From Sphingobacterium sp. T2 (GTDB taxonomy: Bacteria > Bacteroidota > Bacteroidia > Sphingobacteriales > Sphingobacteriaceae): a DNA stretch of 47,515 nt. This document shows, one piece after another, positions 27,068-35,939 of the stretch. The translations under genes and the position numbers were made by a program. Each line of letters opens with the position of its first letter. Within the stretch, counting starts at the first letter, position 1. Below the pieces are notes generated by a model, which was not told where the DNA came from, did no database searches, and worked only from the letters and a program-made list of their open reading frames with translations. The stretch spans positions 1 through 47,515 of the forward strand of contig NZ_JXAC01000050.1 of the NCBI RefSeq assembly GCF_000814685.1. Direction: 5' to 3'.

Positions 27068-28111
27068 ATGTATCCAGCAGGTGAAAAAAGATTTATAAAT
27101 GCTAATAGATTCACTATTATCGTCTTATTTCTTGTCATCATTGCTGGAGGTGTGGTGAGAAGTACTGGCTCAGGAATGGGATGCCCCGACTGGCCGAAAT
27201 GTTTCAACCGCATTGTGCCGCCTACCGACATAAGCCAGCTGCCCGAAGGTTATGAGCAGCATTATGTGGAAGGAAGGATAAAGAAGAACGAACGTTTTGC
27301 CAAGCTGATAGAACGTTTGGGCTTCGCGGAAATGGCAGATAAGATTCGACATGATGAATCCATCAAGCAGCATGAGGACTTTAATGTTGCGAAAACATGG
27401 ACAGAATATATCAACCGTTTGGTTGGTGTCGTTTCAGGTTTTGCTTTACTTTTCACAGCCTTTTATTCCTTCATTTATGTCAAGTCAAAACCATCTATTG
27501 TAGTTTGGAGCGTTCTTAATGTATTGTTTGTAGTTCTTCAAGCTTGGTTGGGATCTATTGTTGTATCTACCAACTTGATGCCTTGGATTATTACAGTACA
27601 TATGTTGTTAGCATTGTTAATAGTAGGAGTGAGTATTTATACATTCTATCTTGCTACGACAATGCGCAATAAAAAGATTTTGGTCAATTATCCTTCTACC
27701 GGACTGAAGGTTCTGGCTATCATATCCTTGATTATTACGATTGTTCAAGTGGTATATGGCACCGAAGTGCGGGAGATTATTGACCAGCTGAATGTGAAAG
27801 GACTTCCTCGCGAGCAATGGATAGAATCGATAGGTGTCAATTATGACATCCACAGAATGCTTGCGTATGTTACTCTTTTGATTACTGTGTTATTTTTCTT
27901 CTTGGTGAAAAATAGATTCAGTAAATCGTCACTACAGAGTAAATATGCATGGGTAATATTGATATTGGTAGGAATACAAATGTTGTCTGGAATAATATTA
28001 GTTAGATTTGCAGTTCCAGCTTTTGTTCAGACAACACATCTAGTAATTGCAAGTTTGTTTTTCGGAGCTCAGTATTATTTGATGCTGTTGATGACGAAGC
28101 TGAAAAGGTAG
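27068..28111 (+). CDS. ctaA: Heme A synthase
   Basis: CtaA (COX15) oxidises the C8 methyl of heme O to make heme A for the oxidase. The 347-residue protein has eight predicted transmembrane helices. It starts with the family hallmark 'GGVVRSTGSGMGCPDWPKCF' (about 28-47), followed by a periplasmic loop and conserved His residues in 'WTEYINRLVG', 'TVHMLLALL', 'NYDIHRMLAYV' and 'QTTHLVIASL'. It lies directly upstream of ctaB, the enzyme for the preceding step. Intact. Confidence 0.93.
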   Translation: MYPAGEKRFINANRFTIIVLFLVIIAGGVVRSTGSGMGCPDWPKCFNRIVPPTDISQLPEGYEQHYVEGRIKKNERFAKLIERLGFAEMADKIRHDESIKQHEDFNVAKTWTEYINRLVGVVSGFALLFTAFYSFIYVKSKPSIVVWSVLNVLFVVLQAWLGSIVVSTNLMPWIITVHMLLALLIVGVSIYTFYLATTMRNKKILVNYPSTGLKVLAIISLIITIVQVVYGTEVREIIDQLNVKGLPREQWIESIGVNYDIHRMLAYVTLLITVLFFFLVKNRFSKSSLQSKYAWVILILVGIQMLSGIILVRFAVPAFVQTTHLVIASLFFGAQYYLMLLMTKLKR

Positions 28112-28154
28112 ATAATGGTAATTGTCGCCGGAGGATAAGGAGTAAGGAAGTCAA

Positions 28155-29063
28155 ATGAAAACTTTTATTTCAGATTTTAACAAGCTTGTCAAATTACGAT
28201 TGACGTTAACTGTTGTTTTTTCTGCTTCCATATCGTTTTTGATGGGAGCGAAGCAGCAGGGTGAAATAATGTGGATCAACTGGTTGATGCTGACGATAGG
28301 CGGTTTCTTGGTGACGGGAGCGGCAAACGGCTTCAACGAGATTATAGAGAAAGACATAGATAAGCTGATGAAGCGCACTATGGACCGTCCTTTGCCGGCG
28401 GAGCGTATGACTACAGGTCAGGCGCTAGTACTAAGTGTTCTTATGGGCATTTTAGGTACTATGGTGTTGGTGAAGCTTAACTTTGTGGCGGGCTTGCTTT
28501 CTGTGTTCTCTATCTTTTTGTATGCTTTTGCCTATACACCGTTGAAACCAAAGTCGCGGATTGCCGTATTGGTGGGTGCTATTCCGGGAGCTTTGCCTCC
28601 GCTGATAGGATATTTTGCAGCTTTTGAATCTTTAGGATTCGGATTAGCCTATACGGAAGTCAATGAATATGCTATCGTCGTGACGCCGTTCATATTGTTC
28701 TTGATCCAGTTTTTCTGGCAATATCCTCATTATTGGGCTATTGCTTGGGTTGCGGATGAGGACTACAAGCGGGCGGGCATCAGGCTGTTACCATCACTGG
28801 AGAAGGATAAAGTTTCTGCTTGGTTTATCTTTATCTCTTCGTTGCTGATGATTCCGGTAGGTTTTCTGCCTATGTATTTCGGCTTCGGAGGATGGGTATT
28901 TACAGCAGTAGCGTTACTAGGGGGGCTGGCCTTCACTTGGTATGGTTACAAGCATCTGGTGGAACGCACCGACATGTCGGCGAAGAAAGTGATGTATATA
29001 TCGTTTCTTTATCTGCCTTTGATTCAATTAATATTATTATTTGATTTTATTCCTTTCAAATAA
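28155..29063 (+). CDS. ctaB: Heme O synthase (protoheme IX farnesyltransferase)
   Basis: CtaB attaches a farnesyl group to heme b to make heme O. The 302-residue membrane protein is a UbiA-type prenyltransferase. It has the first Asp-rich motif in 'NGFNEIIEKDIDKLMKRTMDRPLP' (about 60-83) and the second in 'WVADEDYKRAGIRLLP' (about 199-214). 'FAYTPLKPKSRIAVLVGAIPGALPPLIGY' is also family-typical. It ends 5 bp before the next cox gene. Intact. Confidence 0.94.
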   Translation: MKTFISDFNKLVKLRLTLTVVFSASISFLMGAKQQGEIMWINWLMLTIGGFLVTGAANGFNEIIEKDIDKLMKRTMDRPLPAERMTTGQALVLSVLMGILGTMVLVKLNFVAGLLSVFSIFLYAFAYTPLKPKSRIAVLVGAIPGALPPLIGYFAAFESLGFGLAYTEVNEYAIVVTPFILFLIQFFWQYPHYWAIAWVADEDYKRAGIRLLPSLEKDKVSAWFIFISSLLMIPVGFLPMYFGFGGWVFTAVALLGGLAFTWYGYKHLVERTDMSAKKVMYISFLYLPLIQLILLFDFIPFK

Positions 29064-29068
29064 CGTAA

Positions 29069-29655
29069 ATGGAAGTGAACGACATAAAATTGGAAGAACT
29101 ACGTAAACAGCGTAAGGCCAAGAAATTCAACCTTTGGTTGGGTATGATTGGTATGTTTATGATGTTTGCAGCTCTTTCAAGTGGATTTATTGTGTATACG
29201 GCGAGTGGGGTAGACAAAGGAATTAAAACTATTTTGCCTCAGACATTTGTTTACAGTACAATAGTTATTATCCTTAGTAGCGTTACTTTGCATATGGCTT
29301 TTAAGGCTGCGAAGGTTAACAATTTGGCTAAGCAAAAACTATTGTTGTTAGCAACGATTGTTTTAGGCATTGTGTTCTTTGTATTGCAAGTACAGGCTTG
29401 GGGGATATTGACAAGTCAGGGGGTGTATTTTATCAATAATAATGCATCATCAGTCTTTTATCTATATTTTTACGGGCTTGCACTTAGCGCACATTATTGC
29501 AGGAATATTGGTGCTGTTGCGTGCCTATGTAGGTGCGGCGAAGCCTATTCCACAAGACAATAATGTGTTTAGAATGGATCTAGCGACAATTTTTTGGCAT
29601 TTTCTTAGATCTTTTATGGATTTATATATATGTTTTCTTACTTTTGAATCAATAA
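29069..29655 (+). CDS. Cytochrome c oxidase subunit III-like protein, first copy (two frameshifts)
   Basis: The repaired 194-residue protein has about five transmembrane helices. It contains subunit III signatures: 'FNLWLGMIGMFMMFAALSSGFIV' (about 21-43), 'FIYIFTGLHLAHIIAGILVLL' and the closing 'DLATIFWHFLDLLWIYIYVFLLL'. The frame breaks near 29453 (an extra G) and near 29607 (an extra A). Both repairs restore the canonical 'TGLHLAH' and 'WHFLDLLWI' motifs. It is shorter than, and different from, the subunit III gene 9 bp downstream. Bacteroidota operons often carry two such genes. Subunit III supports proton uptake and stability of the oxidase. Confidence 0.85.
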
Positions 29656-29664
29656 TAGTAAACA

Positions 29665-30405
29665 ATGAGTACAACAACTGTATCGCACTTGGATAAGGTT
29701 AAAGACGGGCCATGGTCAGGTGGTAAGTCGCCTTGGAATTTAGAGTATGGAAAGATCATGATGTGGTTTTTCCTAATTTCAGATGCTTTTACATTTTCAG
29801 CATTCTTAATTTATTATGGTGCTCAAAAATTTGCGCAACCTACATGGATTGATGCGGACAAAATTTTCCAATCTGTTCCGGGGATTGCTGATTCAGGGCA
29901 ACCATTGGTGTTCGTAGGTATTATGACATTCATTTTGATTATGTCATCGGTAACTATGGTGTTGGCTGTAGAAGCGGGACACAGAAATTCTAAACAAGAG
30001 GTCGTGAAATGGATGTTGTGGACCATCTTAGGCGGTTTATGTTTCATAGGCTGTCAGGCTATTGAGTGGTCACACTTGCACCACCAAGGATTCTGGTTCG
30101 GAAGAAACCCTGCTACAGGTTTGACTGATCCGGATGCTATTGCAGCTGCCTTGCAACCATACTTCACTAAAGAGATTTCGTACACAGCAGCATTGCAATT
30201 CTCTAACTTATTCTTCACTATTACTGGTTTCCACGGCTTCCACGTATCCATAGGGATATTGTTGAACATCATCGTGCTTTTCATGACTTTAAACAACACT
30301 TTCGAAAGAAGAGGTACTTACCTAATGATTGAGAAAGTAGGTTTATACTGGCACTTCGTGGATTTAGTGTGGGTATTCGTATTTACATTCTTCTACTTAA
30401 TCTAA
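29665..30405 (+). CDS. coxC: Cytochrome c oxidase subunit III
   Basis: The 246-residue protein is intact. It shows 'GKIMMWFFLISDAFTFSAFLIYYG' (about 29-52), 'AIEWSHLHHQGFWFG' (about 131-146), 'FFTITGFHGFHVSIGILLNII' and 'GLYWHFVDLVWVFVFTFFYL' at the C-terminus. These are standard subunit III helices and conserved His/Glu positions. ATG 29665 lies 9 bp after the stop of the first subunit III-like gene. It would pack against subunit I in the caa3-type oxidase. Confidence 0.93.
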   Translation: MSTTTVSHLDKVKDGPWSGGKSPWNLEYGKIMMWFFLISDAFTFSAFLIYYGAQKFAQPTWIDADKIFQSVPGIADSGQPLVFVGIMTFILIMSSVTMVLAVEAGHRNSKQEVVKWMLWTILGGLCFIGCQAIEWSHLHHQGFWFGRNPATGLTDPDAIAAALQPYFTKEISYTAALQFSNLFFTITGFHGFHVSIGILLNIIVLFMTLNNTFERRGTYLMIEKVGLYWHFVDLVWVFVFTFFYLI

Positions 30406-30436
30406 TTTGTGGACTTATAATTTTTATAAATAGAAA

Positions 30437-30814
30437 ATGGCACATCACGATCATATAGCAGCACATGATGCTCACGAGCACGGTGAAGGCATGGACAAAA
30501 AACGCATTTGGAGTGTATTCTTTGTGTTGTTAGCATTGACAGCATTGGAATTCTTAATTGCGTTGGGATTTGTTCATCACTGGGGTATCTTACAAAAAGG
30601 TGCTTTGGTTAATACTATCTATATTGCATTGACGTTGTTGAAAGCTTACTACATTGTAGCATTCTTCATGCACTTGAAATTCGAGAAATCTAGTTTCATC
30701 GTCATCTGTAGTATAGTCTTTATTTTCATTGTTTACTTCATCGCTTTATTGTTGATTGAAGGCGGTTATTTGTTGCATCATTTCAATGAACATCCGCTTT
30801 ATCCTAACAAGTAA
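30437..30814 (+). CDS. coxD: Cytochrome c oxidase subunit IV (prokaryotic type)
   Basis: This small membrane protein of 125 residues has a His-rich cytoplasmic-type N-terminus (MAHHDHIAAHDAHEHGEG) and three transmembrane helices (about 24-45, 55-78, 87-110). 'LLKAYYIVAFFMHLKFEK' (about 67-84) is characteristic of the COX4_pro/CyoD-like family. The usual role is stabilising the oxidase. It is 2 bp upstream of the SCO-like gene. Intact. Confidence 0.9.
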   Translation: MAHHDHIAAHDAHEHGEGMDKKRIWSVFFVLLALTALEFLIALGFVHHWGILQKGALVNTIYIALTLLKAYYIVAFFMHLKFEKSSFIVICSIVFIFIVYFIALLLIEGGYLLHHFNEHPLYPNK

Positions 30815-30816
30815 TA

Positions 30817-31530
30817 ATGACTAAAATCTCAAACAAGAGAAATATATCAAAGCTTATAATCCTGGCAATGGTTTTACTGGTGCCAGGATTTTTGTATATA
30901 GCCATTAATAAAATCGCTTCGAATCAATATCTGAAGCTGCCTATATATGGTGAGAAAACCTTGTCTGGTAAGATGAACCGTAAGATGGGACGTGAAATTC
31001 CTGACACGGTATATCATCAGATCAGGCCGGTAGCGTTATACGACAGCGAAGGGAAAGCTTCAAAATTTTTGCAGGAAGATACGGTGATTACCGTGGTACA
31101 TCTATTTGTTGCTAAGGACGACGGTTTATCCAAAACCTTGTTGACCAGCGTGCAGCCTGTGGTGGAGCGCTTCAGAAATATTCATAAAGTGAAATTTTAT
31201 TCTATCTCATTGAATCCTGAAGAATCCCGAGAGGATCTTGCATATATCCAAAAATCATATGCGCGTCAATATCCAGATACCTGGTTTATTGTAAGGCCGG
31301 ATTCTGCTATCTTTGACTATGTGCAGGATAACTTTTTGATCGATGCGCATCAAAATGCTGATGGAAGCTATATTTTTAGCAACAATTATATTTTGATAGA
31401 CACACAACGACGTATTAGAGGTTTTTACGACATCAACCAATACAAGGAGATGGAACGCTTGGAGGATGAGATTAAGGTTCAGTTGGTTGAAGAGGCGCGA
31501 AACAGACCTCTTAAAATAGAACAAAAATAA
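30817..31530 (+). CDS. SCO-like protein lacking the CxxxC copper site
   Basis: The 237-residue protein has one N-terminal transmembrane anchor (about 12-32) and a thioredoxin-like domain arranged like SCO1/SenC, which inserts copper into CuA. Matching parts are 'KVKFYSISLNPEESRED' and 'YIFSNNYILIDTQRRIRGFYD', the strand before the C-terminus. The copper-binding CxxxC that should follow the first strand is replaced by 'VTVVHLFVAKDDGLSKTLL', without any Cys. The protein has no Cys at all in that region. It sits in the normal SCO position of the operon. Either it has become a structural factor or it works beside another SCO protein elsewhere. Confidence 0.75.
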   Translation: MTKISNKRNISKLIILAMVLLVPGFLYIAINKIASNQYLKLPIYGEKTLSGKMNRKMGREIPDTVYHQIRPVALYDSEGKASKFLQEDTVITVVHLFVAKDDGLSKTLLTSVQPVVERFRNIHKVKFYSISLNPEESREDLAYIQKSYARQYPDTWFIVRPDSAIFDYVQDNFLIDAHQNADGSYIFSNNYILIDTQRRIRGFYDINQYKEMERLEDEIKVQLVEEARNRPLKIEQK

Positions 31531-31532
31531 TC

Positions 31533-32075
31533 ATGGGAATGACAGAAGCAGAAAAAAAGTATAAGAACATTATCTGGATATTATCGATATTGATTCCTTT
31601 GGCTGTGGCAGCCCTATTTGTCATCAACCTTAGAAAGATGGGGTATGATGTGCAGCCTTTATCATTCTTGCCTCCTATCTATGCTTCCATCAATGGACTG
31701 ACGGCGGTATTGCTTGTGTGGGCGGTATCGGCGGTAAAGAAGGGTAATACATCGTTGCATGAGACCTTGATCAAGGTGTGTATGGCATGTTCTAGTTTAT
31801 TCTTATTGATGTACGTGGCATACCATATGACTTCGGATTCTACACCTTACGGAGGCGAAGGTTTCATCCGTTATGTATACTACTTCATATTGTTCACGCA
31901 TATTGTGCTATCTATAGCCATTATTCCTTTCGTGTTGTTCACTTTCGTGAGAGGAATAGCTGGGGCTTATGAAAGACATAAGAAGCTGGCGAGGATAACC
32001 TATCCTATGTGGTTGTATGTAGCTGTGACAGGCGTGATCGTCTATCTTATGATTTCTCCTTATTATAATCATTAA
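31533..32075 (+). CDS. DUF420 family membrane protein
   Basis: This 180-residue protein has about five transmembrane helices. It matches DUF420 (YozB/CtaM-like), a family encoded beside heme-copper oxidases and linked in Gram-positive bacteria to oxidase maturation. Conserved His residues appear in 'HETLIKVCMACSSLFLLMYVAYH' (about 77-98) and 'ILFTHIVLSI' (about 124-133), with a further 'ERHKKLARITYPMWLYV' (about 153-169). It starts 2 bp after the SCO-like gene. A role in oxidase assembly is inferred from family and position. Confidence 0.85.
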   Translation: MGMTEAEKKYKNIIWILSILIPLAVAALFVINLRKMGYDVQPLSFLPPIYASINGLTAVLLVWAVSAVKKGNTSLHETLIKVCMACSSLFLLMYVAYHMTSDSTPYGGEGFIRYVYYFILFTHIVLSIAIIPFVLFTFVRGIAGAYERHKKLARITYPMWLYVAVTGVIVYLMISPYYNH

Positions 32076-32079
32076 GCGT

Positions 32080-32538
32080 ATGAGCAGAGTGTGGATATAT
32101 CAGGCTGACAGATTTCTTGAAGAATCTGAAGTTAAGGAAATAGAAAAGCTGTCGGCAGAATTTGTTGCTTCTTGGACGGCGCATGGTACGCCTCTGGCAG
32201 GAAAGATCACTGTCGTTGACAAACTTTTCCTTGTGGTGGAGGTGGATGAGGCCGTAGCTTTGGTGACAGGATGTTCTATAGATAAGTCAGTGCATTTTAT
32301 AAAAGGACTGGGAGAGAAGTTCGGAGTGGACTTCTTCGACAGACTATGGGTGGCGTATATCGATGAAGAGGGTAAGACAGCTCTAGTGCGAAGAGAAGAA
32401 TTCGAGGAAATGGTAAATAGCGGTAAAGTGCAGGAAGACACCTTGGTATATAACCATCTGATCCAAAACTCTGAGGAGCTGGCTTCCAAGTGGAAAATCC
32501 CTTTTTCACAAAGCTGGCATTATAGGGTGTTTAAATAA
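32080..32538 (+). CDS. Conserved Bacteroidota protein of unknown function
   Basis: The protein is 152 residues, soluble, with no signal peptide or membrane segment. It starts 'MSRVWIYQADRFLEESEV' and has a central 'VTGCSIDKSVHFIKGLGEKFGVDFFDRLWVAY' (about 62-93). Proteins of this shape are often labelled 'ABC transporter ATPase' in Bacteroidota databases, but I see no Walker A, Walker B or signature motif, so that name looks wrong. It is the last gene of the act-cox operon, 4 bp after DUF420, and is followed by a strong terminator. A single Cys in the conserved 'GCSIDKS' is the only candidate functional residue I can point to. Confidence 0.7.
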   Translation: MSRVWIYQADRFLEESEVKEIEKLSAEFVASWTAHGTPLAGKITVVDKLFLVVEVDEAVALVTGCSIDKSVHFIKGLGEKFGVDFFDRLWVAYIDEEGKTALVRREEFEEMVNSGKVQEDTLVYNHLIQNSEELASKWKIPFSQSWHYRVFK

Positions 32539-32612
32539 AATCGAAAGTGTAAGAACTATCAAATCTCCTTGAGACTATAAAACGAGAGAGGATGAATTGA
32601 GAGAAGGGAAGG

Positions 32613-32640
32613 AAAAAGCGGTGATTTTCACCGCTTTTTT
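32613..32640. terminator. Bidirectional terminator closing the act-cox operon and pckA
   Basis: AAAAAGCGGTGA / TCACCGCTTTTTT gives a 12-bp stem with a 3-4 base loop and T-tracts in both directions. It sits between two convergent transcripts. Confidence 0.88.
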
Positions 32641-32641
32641 A

Positions 32642-34261
32642 TTATAGTGTAGTTTTTGGTGCTGCAGAAAGGATTTCTTCGTTGGCGTGCTGTTCGTACT
32701 GTTTGAAGTTGTTGACAAAGAGTTTTGCCAGCTCTATGGCCTGCTTATCATATTCTTCTTTGTCGTCCCAAGTGTTGCGAGGGTTCAGCACTTCGGCAGG
32801 CACACCGGGACAAGACTGCGGTTTCAGTACGCCAAAGACCTCGTGGGCCACATATTCCACGTTGTCCAAATCACCACGCATGGCTGCATTAATCATTGCC
32901 CTTGTATATTTGAGGTTCATGCGCTTACCCACACCATACTTACCGCCGGTCCATCCCGTATTTACCAACCACACGTTTACGTCCGGATGCTTTTCGAGCT
33001 TTTCCCCCAATAGTTCGGCATACTGCGTAGGGTGAAGCGGCAAGAATACGCGACCAAAACAAGCTGAGAAGGTTGTCTGAGGCTCCGTAACACCTACTTC
33101 TGTTCCCGCCACCTTGGCAGTATATCCTGAGATGAAGTGGTACATAGCCTGTGCTTTGGTAAGCTTGGCGATAGGAGGAAGGATGCCAAAGGCATCGCAG
33201 GTCAGGAAGAAAATGTTTTTAGGATTTCCTCCCAAGGATGGCACCTTAGCGTTGGGGATATAGTCTATGGGATATGCTACACGAGTTATTTTCGGTGATG
33301 GAGGTATTGGAAAAGTCAACCACGTTGCTGTTTTCGAAGAATACCACGTTTTCTAGCAGGGCTCCGGGACGTATAGCCCCATAGATTTCGGGTTCTTTTT
33401 CGGCGCTGAGGTCTACGACTTTGGCGTAACAACCTCCTTCGAAATTAAATACCGACCTTCTGCCCATCCGTGTTCATCATCTCCGATAAGGCTTCTGTTG
33501 GCATCGGCCGACAAGGTGGTCTTTCCTGTACCACTCAATCCGAAGAAAAGTGAAACGTCGCCATCTTTACCTTCGTTGGCCGAGCAGTGCATCGGCAGAA
33601 TGTTGTATTGATGAGGCAGGATGAAGTTCAGTACCGAGAAGATACCTTTTTTCATCTCACCGGTATAGGCGGAGCCCCCGATGAGGATGACTTTCTCCGT
33701 GAAATTTAATATGGTGAAGTTCCCTGATCTTGTTCCATCCACAGCAGGGTCGGCAAGGAATTCAGGAACTTGAAGTATAATCCATTCTTTTTCAAAAGAA
33801 GAGAGTTCTTCTTCCGATGGAGAGATGAAAAGATTATTGCAGAAAAGGTTAGCCCATGGGGTGGTGTTGATTACTGTAACATTGATTCTGTAATTTTTGT
33901 CTGCTCCGGCAAAGCAATGTCTCACCCAGATGTCTTTCCCTTGCAAGAAAGCTTTCATCTTAGTATATAGGTTATGAAACACCTCCTCCGATATGGGAAG
34001 GTTGACGTCTCCCCAGTCTATGGTATGTGCCGTAATACTGTCTTTAACGATAAACTTGTCTTTAGGCGAACGGCCAGTGAACTTTCCTGTAGTGACGCAT
34101 AGGGCCCCTAGGTCGTTCAGCTTTCCCTGACCCAAATCCAATGTCTGTTGGGTTAACGTTTGATTATCAAGATTGAAGTAAACTTTTCGGGCGATAATGC
34201 CCATTTCTGTTAAGTCGATTAAATCGCTCTTTGAGCCAGCATCTAATCTCTCCATGATCAT
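32642..34261 (-). CDS. pckA: Phosphoenolpyruvate carboxykinase (ATP), two frameshifts
   Basis: PckA converts oxaloacetate and ATP to PEP and CO2, the entry to gluconeogenesis. Visible motifs are '[14 protein letters not shown]' (about 58-71), the P-loop '[14 protein letters not shown]', 'GDDEHGW' (kinase-2, metal-binding Asp) and 'FEGGCYAK'. '[16 protein letters not shown]' near the C-terminal third is also present. The frame breaks near 33455 (one base missing) and near 33286-33288 (one base extra). Repair gives 539 residues, the family length. ATG 34261 and ATG 34255 are both possible starts. It ends at the shared terminator. Confidence 0.93.
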
Positions 34262-34377
34262 AAAGTGTTTAATTTTAAGGCTAAGGTATAGAGTTATGCC
34301 AGCTGTAACTTAACTTCTTTTATTTTTATGATTTTTTTTGCGATGTCTGGATTTCGTTGGATTTTTCTTCTGTAATC

Positions 34378-34440
34378 AAAACGATTATTAAAAATCGTTT
34401 TTTAATTCAAAGCCAGAATTAATAATAATTTAATTCCGGC
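34378..34440. other. Two hairpins in the region between doxX and pckA
   Basis: AAAACGATT / AATCGTTTT (34378-34401) is a 9-bp stem. GCCaGAATTAA / TTAATTCcGGC (34412-34440) is an 11-bp stem with one mismatch. Either could end the minus-strand LD-carboxypeptidase-doxX transcript or shape the pckA leader. Neither has a convincing U-tract on the minus strand, so no call is made between these. Confidence 0.3.
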
Positions 34441-34484
34441 TCCAAAATCTTTTAATCCAAATTCATAAAAAAGACAAAATATGT

Positions 34485-34892
34485 TTATTTTTTGTCAATA
34501 GCATAAGACCCTGCTCCCGTGATAACCAACGCTATGAGAACGAGCATGAGTTCCAAGGGGTGGGAAGCGGCTGCTAGCGAATCTCCTTTGCTAAGATGGC
34601 TGATGAATGCGATGAGCATGGTAAATGCCAACACGGCTGCCGAAGGTCTCAAAAATAAACCTAAAATGACAAAAAGTGCTCCCACGGTTTCGGCCATGGT
34701 GGCGGCAAAACCCCAAAAGGGGGTAAAAAAATGTATACCTATATTGCTCATTGCTGCCCCAATTTTTTCCCAGACTTCGGGCCCTTTCATAAGTTTGGGT
34801 ATCCCGTGAAAGGCTAGCATGCTGCCTCCCACGGTCACACGTATAAGCAATAAGCCTATGTCGATTTGTTTTCTGCGTGATGAACGGCTCAT
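34485..34892 (-). CDS. DoxX family membrane protein
   Basis: This 135-residue protein has four transmembrane helices. It has the DoxX-typical start 'IGLLLIRVTVGGSMLAFHGIPKLMKGPEVWEKIG' (about 12-45) and 'FFTPFWGFAATMAETVGALFVILGLFLRPSAAVLAFTMLIAF' (about 55-96). DoxX proteins are integral membrane proteins of poorly defined redox or stress roles. The start overlaps the LD-carboxypeptidase stop by 4 bases (ATGA), so the two are translationally coupled. Intact. Confidence 0.88.
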   Translation of the reverse strand: MSRSSRRKQIDIGLLLIRVTVGGSMLAFHGIPKLMKGPEVWEKIGAAMSNIGIHFFTPFWGFAATMAETVGALFVILGLFLRPSAAVLAFTMLIAFISHLSKGDSLAAASHPLELMLVLIALVITGAGSYAIDKK

Positions 34893-35797
34893 GATTTATA
34901 TTGTATGTTTACGTTTGACTCATCGACTGTCAGGACAATTTCTTTGCCAAAGGTCAGAGCTCTATTGTCTTCGATATGTCCTGCCGGACAGCCGAAAGCT
35001 ACGGGATAATCGTATTCTTTGACCTTGTCGAAGATAATCTCCTGGAAGCTTTGCCCAAAGGGAGGGTCGTAGTCTTTCAGTTCGGTGAAGCCTCCGACGA
35101 TAAGCCCTTTAAGTTTTTGCAGGCGGCCGGCTCTTTTCAAGGTCCACAGCATACGGTCTATGTTGTAGAGCGATTCTCCGACATCTTCGATAAAGAGAAT
35201 CTTGCCTTCATAATCTACTTCGGATGGTGAGCCTATGATGCTGTGTAGCAATGCCAGATTTCCTCCGGTGAGGATAGCTTCCGCCGTTCCCTGGCGATGA
35301 GGAAACTCAGAAAAAGTATAGCTGATGTGGTTCGGCAGGCCGAAAAGAGCATTTTTCAGACTTTCCAGCGATTCTTTGGTGGCATCGAGGAAAGTTTTCA
35401 CCATCTGGCCATGAATTACGGGAACGCCGAACTGCTGCTGTATATGGCTCAATATCACGGTCACATCGCTGAAGCCCACCATCCACTTCGGATTTTTACG
35501 GAAGGCGGAGAAGTCTATGCTATCGATGATACGTATACATCCATAGCCACCACGCCCTGCAATGACGGCCTTAATTTCGGGATTGTCGAGAGCTTCCTGC
35601 AGGTCTTTGGTACGAAGTTCATCTTCCCCGGCAAACTGGTAATGCTGTGCCAATACCGAATCATAAATGACCGGTTGTAGTCCCCAACTTTTCAATATGT
35701 CGTAAGCCGGCGTAAGGTCCGCCTCAATATAACTGGCGGGACATAGTACGGCAACTTTATCTCCTTCTTTTAGATATGGAGGAATGTTCATATTCAA
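34889..35797 (-). CDS. LD-carboxypeptidase (peptidase S66 family)
   Basis: S66 enzymes remove the terminal D-Ala from muropeptide tetrapeptides during peptidoglycan recycling; MccF relatives cleave microcin C-type compounds. The 302-residue protein shows the catalytic Ser in 'MVGFSDVTVIL' (Ser110), Glu in 'KILFIEDVGE' and His in 'CPAGHIEDNRAL', the S66 triad. The N-terminal 'DKVAVLCPAS' is also family-typical. No signal peptide, so it acts in the cytoplasm. It is coupled to doxX by a 4-base overlap. Intact. Confidence 0.92.
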   Translation of the reverse strand: MNMNIPPYLKEGDKVAVLCPASYIEADLTPAYDILKSWGLQPVIYDSVLAQHYQFAGEDELRTKDLQEALDNPEIKAVIAGRGGYGCIRIIDSIDFSAFRKNPKWMVGFSDVTVILSHIQQQFGVPVIHGQMVKTFLDATKESLESLKNALFGLPNHISYTFSEFPHRQGTAEAILTGGNLALLHSIIGSPSEVDYEGKILFIEDVGESLYNIDRMLWTLKRAGRLQKLKGLIVGGFTELKDYDPPFGQSFQEIIFDKVKEYDYPVAFGCPAGHIEDNRALTFGKEIVLTVDESNVNIQYKS

Positions 35798-35889
35798 TTT
35801 GTTAGTGCTTTTTAATACGAAATTGTTTCTTTCGCAATTTACACATTATTATTTTGAGTCAGGCGTATTAATATAAACTCAAATTGAAT

Positions 35890-35897
35890 TATCTTTG
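35890..35897 (+). promoter_or_regulatory. Promoter -7 element for metG
   Basis: TATCTTTG matches TAnnTTTG exactly, 42 bp before the metG start. No TTG lies at the right distance upstream (TTA at 35868-35870 is 19 bp away), so this is a half-supported promoter. Confidence 0.4.
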
Positions 35898-35939
35898 TAC
35901 TCTGAATTTTGAGAGTTTCACCATTAAAAATACAATATA

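Noticed and set aside
32642-34261. Real pseudogenes in pckA, gltA, dapD and coxA
   Set aside because: Outside the single indel sites, motifs and reading frames are fully preserved with no other stops, which does not look like decay.
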